From NCBI GenBank assembly GCA_947375085.1, contig CANCEQ010000038.1:1-19534 (forward strand): a stretch of DNA of 19,534 nt, read 5' to 3'. The notes under the pieces were generated by a model that saw only the letters and a list, made by a program, of their open reading frames with translations, made no database searches and had not been told where the DNA came from. Every line of letters starts with the position of its first letter. The stretch's first letter is position 1. The stretch is from Flavobacteriales bacterium. GTDB taxonomy: Bacteria > Bacteroidota > Bacteroidia > Flavobacteriales > Crocinitomicaceae. Positions 14,527 through 19,534 of this stretch are shown in pieces. Both the position numbers and the translations under genes were made by a program.

Positions 14527-15272
14527 TGAATATGTTTAAATCTTTAATTTTTATTTCATTATTAGCGGGTGTTAAGTCTTGTAAAAAGGCAGAGGATAGA
14601 GAATGTTTAAAATCTACCGGACATGTTGTGACGCAAGAGTTTGGTATTCCATCATTTACTAAATTAGATTTAAATGAAAAAATTGAGTTTTGTTTGGTAC
14701 AAGATTCTGTTTTTAAAGTTGTTTTAAATGGAGGAGAAAATTTATTAAATGATGTTAAAATAAGTGTATCTAATGACCGTTTAACTATTACAAATGAAAA
14801 TAAGTGTAATTTTTTAAGGAGTTATAAAAAAGTGATAAAGGCCGAGATTCATTTTGTTGATTTAACTGAAATCAAATATCGAGGTACTGAAATTTTGACA
14901 AATTTGGATACATTAAATCTCCCTTGGTTAACACTAGAAATTTTAAATAGCTCTGGATCTATAAATTTGAACTTGAATTCTAAAATGATTTATGCAAGTG
15001 CATCAGGTGGTTATGGTGATTTTAATTTAAGTGGAACGACTGATTATGCAAATTTATTTATTGATAATAATGGATTTTGTAATACATATAATTTATCAGT
15101 GAAAGATTCTGTTAAAGTCGTGTCAAATACAATGGGAAATATGATGGTTAATTCAAATAATACGATTTTAAAAGCTGACATAAAAAATGGAGGGAACATC
15201 TTTTATAAAGGTGTTCCCTCGAATATAGTTTTAAATAAAAAAGGAAAAGGTAATTTGTTAAAAGAAAATTAA
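14526..15272 (+). CDS. DUF2807 (head-GIN domain) lipoprotein
   Basis: This 248-residue probable lipoprotein has a short leader (MNMFKSLIFISLLAG) and a cysteine at 19 in VKSC. The lysine at -2 is unusual for a lipobox. The mature part starts with a Lys/Asp/Glu-rich linker, then FGIPSFTKLDLNEKIEFCL and a beta-helical run of short strands (LEILNSSGSINLNLNSKMIYASASGGYGDFNLSGTT, in segments). This is the pattern of DUF2807, 'putative auto-transporter adhesin, head GIN domain'. Its ATG shares one base with the stop of the PagL-like gene, so it is translationally coupled. An alternative ATG lies two codons in. Its TAA overlaps the stop of the convergent ACT-domain gene within TTAA, and a hairpin near its 3' end serves the opposite strand. 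The role is unknown; the two genes probably act together at the outer membrane. Confidence 0.78.
   Translation: MNMFKSLIFISLLAGVKSCKKAEDRECLKSTGHVVTQEFGIPSFTKLDLNEKIEFCLVQDSVFKVVLNGGENLLNDVKISVSNDRLTITNENKCNFLRSYKKVIKAEIHFVDLTEIKYRGTEILTNLDTLNLPWLTLEILNSSGSINLNLNSKMIYASASGGYGDFNLSGTTDYANLFIDNNGFCNTYNLSVKDSVKVVSNTMGNMMVNSNNTILKADIKNGGNIFYKGVPSNIVLNKKGKGNLLKEN
15182..15220 (-). terminator. Intrinsic terminator of the ACT-domain gene, embedded in the convergent coding sequence
   Basis: GAGGGAACA (15190-15198) and TGTTCCCTC (15212-15220) form a nine-pair GC-containing stem. It continues inward, after one imperfect position, with CTTT/AAAG to a three-base loop (TAT, 15204-15206). On the minus strand the stem is followed by two bases and then six consecutive T (15187-15182), the classical form of an intrinsic terminator, 49 bases after the ACT-domain stop codon. 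On the plus strand the stem is also stable (the imperfect pair becomes a wobble), but only GAATATAGTTTT follows, so termination there should be weaker. It lies entirely inside the DUF2807 coding sequence. Confidence 0.72.
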
Positions 15273-15943
15273 TCTAATTCAGAATTATTTCTTTTTAATT
15301 TCATTAGGATAGAAAATGCTCTATCAATATCTGTTTGAGATACTACTGTAGTGAACTCATTTGAGGTTGAGATGATTTCAGTGATATTTATACCATCCCA
15401 AGCTAAATGTTTCAATATATAATAATAAACACCGTGTAATTCTGTATTTATAGAAGGTAGTTTAACTGTTACAGATGCTAAGTTTTTAGTATTTGAAGTT
15501 AATTTTTCTTTTTTAAATAAAGTTTGAATTGTTTCAATATGATTCGCATTTACAATTAAGGTTGTTTCTGTAATACCTCTTGTGATTGCAAAGAAACTAT
15601 CGTTTTCTTTGTTTAAAATATTAACTAATTCTAATTGTTTTTCTTTAAGAGTGTCTGAGTTTTCAAAAGTGAAATTTGTTAGATTACTTCTAACTAAAAT
15701 GTCTCCAATTTCACCCATTACATTTTTGATTTTCAAATCAAGTTGATGATAGTATCCTGGAGGCATTCTTTTTATAGCCATAACGATAGCACCTTCATTT
15801 ACTTCTTTATTGAATATTTTTTCAATTTCTGGACGAAGTTTGCGGGCTAAAGAAGAAATGTTGATTAAGTTTTCAGCCATTGCCTCTCTTAAGAAAGGAC
15901 TGCGATTGATTAATTCTTCTGTTATTTTACCTAAAGATTGCAT
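15269..15943 (-). CDS. ACT-domain protein, 'aspartate kinase-like', no kinase domain
   Basis: This 224-residue protein is often named aspartate kinase in Bacteroidota genomes, but it has no amino-acid kinase domain. The N-terminal part, about 7-62, is helical: RSPFLREAMAENLINISSLARKLRPEIEK, then EGAIVMAIKRM. Its spacing resembles a small winged-helix or helix-turn-helix unit. Two ACT-like units follow, at about 115-150 (FFAITRGITETTLIVNANHI) and 155-220 (ASVTVKLPS ... ELHGVYYYILKHLAWDGINITEIISTS ... TVVSQTDIDRAF), like the regulatory tail of aspartokinase. ACT pairs usually bind amino acids or related ligands, so a ligand-sensing regulator is plausible; this is inference. The gene is preceded by a 40-bp palindrome and is followed by a terminator inside the convergent gene, so it appears to be its own transcription unit. 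Confidence 0.8.
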   Translation of the reverse strand: MQSLGKITEELINRSPFLREAMAENLINISSLARKLRPEIEKIFNKEVNEGAIVMAIKRMPPGYYHQLDLKIKNVMGEIGDILVRSNLTNFTFENSDTLKEKQLELVNILNKENDSFFAITRGITETTLIVNANHIETIQTLFKKEKLTSNTKNLASVTVKLPSINTELHGVYYYILKHLAWDGINITEIISTSNEFTTVVSQTDIDRAFSILMKLKRNNSELD

Positions 15944-15950
15944 AGAATTT

Positions 15951-15990
15951 TAATAATTTATTTTACTTGGCAAAAGTAAATAAATTATTA
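15951..15990. promoter_or_regulatory. 40-bp imperfect palindrome at the ACT-domain gene promoter (candidate operator)
   Basis: The right arm (15974-15990) has reverse complement TAATAATTTATTTACTT. The left arm (15951-15968) is identical except for one extra T. All 17 positions pair, around a five-base centre GGCAA (15969-15973). It begins eight bases before the ATG of the ACT-domain gene. No uridine tract follows on either strand, so a terminator is unlikely; a protein-binding operator is the better reading. Confidence 0.5.
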
Positions 15991-16003
15991 ATTAAAAAAG
16001 CAA
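15971..16003 (-). promoter_or_regulatory. Putative Bacteroidota-type promoter of the ACT-domain gene
   Basis: On the minus strand TTG (16003-16001) and TACTTTTG (15978-15971) are 22 bases apart. This fits the TTG / TAnnTTTG consensus with the accepted 17-23 spacing. Transcription would start about 20 bases before the ATG. The -7 box lies inside the right half of the 40-bp palindrome. Confidence 0.45.
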
Positions 16004-16054
16004 TAAATGTTGTTTTTTTATATTCTTTGTTTGATTTTTAAAATAATGACACTT

Positions 16055-16768
16055 TTATTCAGTTACCAATTCCGATTCCAATTTTTTTTTAACCAAGTTA
16101 AGCGTTAATTCTAATTGTTCTTCTTGTGTTAAATTTGAATTATCTATAAGTATTGCATCTTTAGCTTGTCTTAAAGGACTTTCTTTACGTGTACTATCAA
16201 TACGGTCTCTTTCTTCCAAATTAAATCGTATTTCTTCCACAGTAACTTTATCGCCTTTAGTAGTTAATTCTATAAATCTTCTTTGAGCTCTTGTTTCAGG
16301 ATCTGCAGTAACAAATAATTTTAATTCTGCATTTGGGAAAACGACAGTTCCGATGTCTCTACCATCCATAACAATCCCACCTTCTTCGCCCATTTTTTGT
16401 TGTTCGATGACCAATTTTTCTCGAACTTCTTTTATTGAAGCTACTTTTGAAACAATAGATGCTACCTCAATTGAACGAATTATATTTTCTACATTAATTC
16501 CATTTAACAATAAATCAGGTTTCTGAGTTTCTTCATTTTTTTCAAATGAAATTTCAATAGATGGTAATTTTTTAATCAATAAATCTTCTTTTATTTTACC
16601 ATTTTCAACTAGATTGTTTTGAATGCAAAAAAGGGATACACCTCTATACATAGCTCCGCTATCTATAAAAATATAGTTTAATTTTTTTGCTAAAGCTTTT
16701 GCTAATGTACTTTTACCGCAAGAAGAAAAACCATCAATTGCAATTGTAATCTTGTTTGAAAATTCCAT
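16055..16768 (-). CDS. cmk: Cytidylate kinase
   Basis: Cmk phosphorylates CMP and dCMP with ATP to the diphosphates, recycling nucleotides from RNA turnover and lipid synthesis. The 237-residue cytoplasmic protein has the P-loop GFSSCGKST (13-21), the DSGAMYRG motif (36-43), the CMP-specific insert region (about 60-110), VMDGRDIGTVVFPNAELKLF (133-152), the lid arginines around QRRFIEL and NLEERDRIDSTR (183-194), and SPLRQAKDAI before the C-terminal helix. It starts at an ATG. A 77-base AT-rich gap separates it from the FKBP gene, its downstream neighbour by coordinate, and a 111-base gap with the palindrome follows its stop. It is intact and of usual length. Confidence 0.95.
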   Translation of the reverse strand: MEFSNKITIAIDGFSSCGKSTLAKALAKKLNYIFIDSGAMYRGVSLFCIQNNLVENGKIKEDLLIKKLPSIEISFEKNEETQKPDLLLNGINVENIIRSIEVASIVSKVASIKEVREKLVIEQQKMGEEGGIVMDGRDIGTVVFPNAELKLFVTADPETRAQRRFIELTTKGDKVTVEEIRFNLEERDRIDSTRKESPLRQAKDAILIDNSNLTQEEQLELTLNLVKKKLESELVTE

Positions 16769-16845
16769 TTTAGATTAATTTATCTTATTTAAATATGAAC
16801 CAACATTTTATAAATGTACAATTATTTATTTTTATTTAAAAATGA

Positions 16846-17292
16846 TTATTCAACACTTTTGATTTCCATATCAAAAATCAAAAGTGAATTTTTTGGAATG
16901 TCATCTAAATCGTTATCTCCATATCCTAAATGAGGAGGTAATATCATAAATATTTTTGCTCCTGGTTTAGATTTTAAAAGCATTTCTTTCCATCCTCCAA
17001 TTAAATCTTTCACAGCAAATGTTACGGGTTGTTTTTGGTAGTCAAAAGTTGTACAATTGATTAGTTTTCCTTTGTAGCTAATTGAAACGTTGTCAGAAAT
17101 TTGTATTTTATTTCCTTTCCCTTCTTTAATAATGGAATAGTATAATCCAGATGCAGATTTCTTACATTTTAAATCATGTTGACGAATATAAGCTCTTATT
17201 TGCTTATCAAAGATTTTTTTATCGTCGTCAGAATATGTTTTACAAGCTGTAAGAGATAAAATAGTAATAATTAATAAAAGGAAATTTTTCAT
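16846..17292 (-). CDS. FKBP-type peptidyl-prolyl isomerase lipoprotein
   Basis: This 148-residue lipoprotein has leader MKNFLLLIITILSLTAC with Cys17 in a good lipobox (LTAC). A single FKBP domain of cis-trans prolyl isomerase type follows, presumably acting on proteins in the periplasm. Domain hallmarks are visible: VSISYKGKLINCTTFDYQKQ, FAVKDLIGGWKEMLLKSKPG (the V/I-x-GW segment), FMILPPHLGYG and IPKNSLLIFDMEI. A Ser-Asp-Asp-Asp cluster sits five residues after the cysteine. It resembles lipoprotein surface-export signals described in flavobacteria, but its position is not a clean match, so the location is open. It starts five bases after the TraB/GumN stop codon, indicating a shared transcript. 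Confidence 0.9.
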   Translation of the reverse strand: MKNFLLLIITILSLTACKTYSDDDKKIFDKQIRAYIRQHDLKCKKSASGLYYSIIKEGKGNKIQISDNVSISYKGKLINCTTFDYQKQPVTFAVKDLIGGWKEMLLKSKPGAKIFMILPPHLGYGDNDLDDIPKNSLLIFDMEIKSVE

Positions 17293-17297
17293 TTTTT

Positions 17298-18188
17298 TTA
17301 TTTATCAAGTTGAATAGGAGTAAGTGTATAGCCTTCTTTTTGTAGTAATCGAATCACTCCGTTGTTGCCCCCTAAATGTCCAGCGCCTACTGCGATGAAA
17401 CAATTTTTAGACGAAATAGAAGTTTTTATTTTAGGAATCCAATTTTGATTTCTGTCGTCCAAGAATTGATTTTGTTTTTTTGATAAGGCACCACCTTCTT
17501 CTTGAAAAAGTAAAAATAATGAATCGACATTTTGTCTAGCATATACTTTTTGCATTCGATTGATTAATTCAATTGATTTTTTTTGAGAACGTATGCTTTC
17601 CATAACCAATTCAGCTTGTTCTTCCTTTGTTAAATCATCAAAAAATCTCATTTGTTGTTCTACAGTTTCTAGACCAATTGTTTCAATTTTTTTATCATTT
17701 GCAAGATTGTAGAAGGATTTTTCATAAGATTCTGTTTTTCCTTGAAATTGAAGTTGAATTGCAGTTTGAACAACTACAAATGGTTTCATCTTAAAAAATA
17801 CACTTCTAAACAATTGTTCATTCATTTTTAATTCAGAGTTCGCCCATTGAAGAATACTATCTGTTTGTTCAGTCGTGAAAAAATCAAAAAAGGAACCTTT
17901 TTTTAAAGTGATTAATGGTAAAGCATCTTTTGGTGAAGGAATACTTGGAAGCTCCATGATAACTTCATCTGATTTTGATACTAATTTCTCAAGAGATTTT
18001 GGGAAGATAAAGTATTCTTTTTCAATAATATGCATCGTTCCAAATAAATAACTTGTTTTACTATTCGGACTTTCAATTTTCCAAAGTAAAGAGCTATTTG
18101 TAAAAGGAAAAGGCGAAACATCTGAAGAAGTAGTACTTAAACAGAAAATTCCAATTATTAAAGTAAAGATGTATTTCTTGATTCTCAA
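17298..18188 (-). CDS. TraB/GumN family protein
   Basis: This 296-residue exported protein is of the TraB/GumN (TIKI-like) family, for which metal-dependent peptidase activity has been proposed in some animal members. It has a signal peptide (about 1-22, MRIKKYIFTLIIGIFCLSTT), then WKIESPNSKTSYLFGTMHI with the first G-x-x-H at 50-53. Glu79 lies in VIMELPS, and the second G-x-x-H is at 268-271 (AVGAGHLGGNNGVIRLLQ), with helical sequence between. All the family's conserved motifs are present. The start is a TTG at 18188: a TAG lies five codons upstream, no ATG or GTG intervenes, and the signal peptide begins right there. It shares a transcript with the FKBP gene (five-base gap). The bacterial function is not established. 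Confidence 0.88.
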   Translation of the reverse strand: MRIKKYIFTLIIGIFCLSTTSSDVSPFPFTNSSLLWKIESPNSKTSYLFGTMHIIEKEYFIFPKSLEKLVSKSDEVIMELPSIPSPKDALPLITLKKGSFFDFFTTEQTDSILQWANSELKMNEQLFRSVFFKMKPFVVVQTAIQLQFQGKTESYEKSFYNLANDKKIETIGLETVEQQMRFFDDLTKEEQAELVMESIRSQKKSIELINRMQKVYARQNVDSLFLLFQEEGGALSKKQNQFLDDRNQNWIPKIKTSISSKNCFIAVGAGHLGGNNGVIRLLQKEGYTLTPIQLDK

Positions 18189-18255
18189 AATTTTAATATT
18201 CTATTGTACTTTTTTGTAATTAATCAAATATCAAAAATCTAGCATTAATAATTAG

Positions 18256-18957
18256 TTAAAGTGTTATTTCAGCTAAATAGTTTTCATCTTGTTCAAATAC
18301 TCTTACAGCTTTTAAGCCAACTTTTGAAGCGGAATTAAACAAAGAATCAAAATCAACATATAACCAGTCAAACCAATCTGTTTTTTCTTTTTTGTAGGAC
18401 ATTTGAAAACGAAAGTTTCCATAATATTCTGTATTTAAATTCACCCACAATGCACCGTCTTCATCTTCGTATAAATAACGAATATCACACGAATCACACA
18501 ATATTTTGCCTCCTGGATTTAATAATGATTTAGCATGTTCTAACGTTTTTTCAAGGTTTGAAAGAGAGCCTGCGATTCCGATACCATTCATTAACATTGT
18601 GATTGTATCAAATTTTTGATCTTTTAAATCGAAAAAGTCAATGTGTTTTACATTTAATCCTTTTGTTTTTAAGTACTCAACTGAACCTTTTGAAATATCA
18701 ATTGCTAATACATCACAACCATTTTTTTTCATTTCTAAAGCATGTACACCAGCTCCAGCTCCAACATCTAATACTTTTCCTGTCGCTTTTTTGATTGCAC
18801 AAACTTCTAATTCAGGCATTTCTTCAAGTGTTCTGAACAAAACTTCAATTGGAATAATATCATCTTCACAAATTTCAGAAGAAACAATAATGTCATCTGG
18901 TTTATTTGTTTTTACAAAATCTAAAATTGCTTTCCCAATTGGATCTCCGAATTCCAT
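18256..18957 (-). CDS. Class I SAM-dependent methyltransferase
   Basis: This 233-residue cytoplasmic protein has a Rossmann-type methyltransferase fold. Motif I is KVLDVGAGAGVHALEM (61-76), motif II LAIDIS with Asp87, motif III the HIDFFDL segment near 105-111, and motif IV KFDTITMLMNGIGIAG (115-130). LLNPGGKILCDSCD is the post-motif strand. The N-terminal 60 residues are an extra acidic segment (SSEICEDDIIPIEVLFRTLEEMPELE) and the C-terminus ends in beta strands (LKAVRVFEQDENYLAEITL). This looks like a conserved Bacteroidota methyltransferase, but the substrate cannot be inferred. Neighbours are the pRiA4b ORF-3-like gene (46 bases upstream) and the TraB/GumN gene (67 bases downstream). It starts at an ATG. 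Confidence 0.88.
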   Translation of the reverse strand: MEFGDPIGKAILDFVKTNKPDDIIVSSEICEDDIIPIEVLFRTLEEMPELEVCAIKKATGKVLDVGAGAGVHALEMKKNGCDVLAIDISKGSVEYLKTKGLNVKHIDFFDLKDQKFDTITMLMNGIGIAGSLSNLEKTLEHAKSLLNPGGKILCDSCDIRYLYEDEDGALWVNLNTEYYGNFRFQMSYKKEKTDWFDWLYVDFDSLFNSASKVGLKAVRVFEQDENYLAEITL

Positions 18958-19003
18958 GCCTTTATTTTATTTTTAATTCTATTTTTTAATCTAATACCAA
19001 CTT

Positions 19004-19534
19004 TTAATAATCATATCCGTCGAAGTTCGACATATCATCATCTGATAGCCCATCTTCGTAATCATTGAAGCCAAAGTCGTCATCATCCTCTAAATCATCC
19101 TCTTCATCACCATATAAATCTCCCAAAACATCGTCTTCAGTTCCAAGATCGGCAATTCTAGAATCTTCTGGTGGTGCCATTCCCATTGCTAATAATACCG
19201 TTGGTTCAGCAGGTGCATCTTGTTCATAACCAACTAATTCAGCTAGAAATATCCACATTCTTAAGAAGTCATAAACCAAAATCATTTTTTGATCTGGTTC
19301 TTCTATGAAATCTTTCAGAATAGCATTTTTCATAACAGATGGAATCGCATCAATTGCATCATCATCGTATGACAAATCCATTAAACTGATTTCGTGACCT
19401 TTATCCCAATCATCGTTGGAAATGTAAAAAGATGCCATTTGATCACCTTCGAATCTAAAAGCTGAAATAATTGCTTTGTAAAATGATTCGAAATTATCGG
19501 TATCACTTATAAGTATGTCTCTAAAAACTTTTTC
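19004..19534 (-). CDS. Plasmid pRiA4b ORF-3 / IS1096 passenger TnpR-like protein, 5' end outside window
   Basis: The frame is open to the right edge, giving 176 visible residues. The methionine at 19438 is internal: upstream code reads KVFRDILISDTDNFESFYKA, then IISAFRFEGDQ, directly continuous with MASFYISNDDWDKGHEISL. This is the characteristic N-terminal pattern of PF07929 (VFRdI...dt...LH.aI..AF.w...H...F). The middle part has ILKDFIEEPDQKMILVYDF and the C-terminal 45 residues are almost all Asp, Glu, Gly and Tyr (DEEDDLEDDDD). Despite the historical name there is no transposase or resolvase nearby, and the protein appears to be a chromosomal household gene. The role of the family is not known. 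The start codon and any missing N-terminal residues lie beyond base 19534. Confidence 0.8.
   Translation of the reverse strand, partial: EKVFRDILISDTDNFESFYKAIISAFRFEGDQMASFYISNDDWDKGHEISLMDLSYDDDAIDAIPSVMKNAILKDFIEEPDQKMILVYDFLRMWIFLAELVGYEQDAPAEPTVLLAMGMAPPEDSRIADLGTEDDVLGDLYGDEEDDLEDDDDFGFNDYEDGLSDDDMSNFDGYDY

Noticed and set aside
16804..16818. Six-base inverted repeat ACATTT/AAATGT between the FKBP and cmk genes
   Set aside because: The stem is short and AT-rich with no uridine tract; expected by chance in this composition.
18603..18976. Two overlapping plus-strand open frames of 63 and 111 codons
   Set aside because: Both are antisense to the methyltransferase gene, whose motif I-IV pattern is clear; the shadow products are Leu/Ser/Phe/His-rich with no domain.
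19004..19534. Mobile element suggested by the IS1096/pRiA4b name
   Set aside because: No transposase, resolvase, terminal repeats or target duplication is seen; neighbours are ordinary chromosomal genes.

Overview
The window is AT-rich Bacteroidota chromosome, most likely Flavobacteriales and possibly near Crocinitomicaceae/Fluviicola (the finer placement is a guess). The signs are: a type IX secretion (T9SS) type B C-terminal sorting domain on a large secreted protein; a TonB-dependent receptor with an N-terminal carboxypeptidase-regulatory-like domain; Lys-rich lipoprotein N-termini; an ACT-only 'aspartate kinase-like' protein; and promoter boxes of the Bacteroidota form TAnnTTTG. No tRNA, rRNA, CRISPR array, transposase, phage gene or origin is visible. 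No stretch longer than about 115 bases lacks a gene.

Layout. Everything from 1 to 13294 is on the minus strand. Read in transcription order it contains: mazG; a TonB-dependent receptor; a 1017-residue T9SS-exported PKD/Ig protein followed by a 33-residue membrane peptide; a tight five-gene envelope operon (GT2 glycosyltransferase, HAD phosphatase, MORN-like protein, lipoprotein, GT4 glycosyltransferase); then the translation and replication genes trmD, a Sua5/TsaC-like gene, holA and the start of rsmE, which runs off the left edge. A two-gene plus-strand island (13399-15272) holds a PagL/acyloxyacyl-hydrolase-like outer-membrane protein coupled by a TAATG overlap to a DUF2807 lipoprotein. From 15269 to the right edge the minus strand resumes. 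In transcription order from the right edge it holds a pRiA4b ORF-3-like gene that is open at the edge, a class I methyltransferase, a TraB/GumN protein, an FKBP lipoprotein, cmk, and the ACT-domain gene.

How the genes relate. One theme is housekeeping: tRNA modification at positions 37 (TrmD, TsaC) and rRNA modification (RsmE), replication clamp loading (HolA), CMP phosphorylation (Cmk) and nucleotide-pool cleaning (MazG). The other is the cell envelope: glycan synthesis, secreted adhesin-like protein, TonB uptake, lipid A-deacylase-like barrel and several lipoproteins. No complete defence system or obviously new multi-gene machine is visible.

The most interesting signals are non-coding. A 40-bp imperfect palindrome sits on the presumed promoter of the ACT-domain gene. 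A perfect 24-bp palindrome sits in the mazG/PagL-like divergent promoter region. A terminator hairpin for the ACT-domain gene is embedded inside the coding sequence of the convergent DUF2807 gene.
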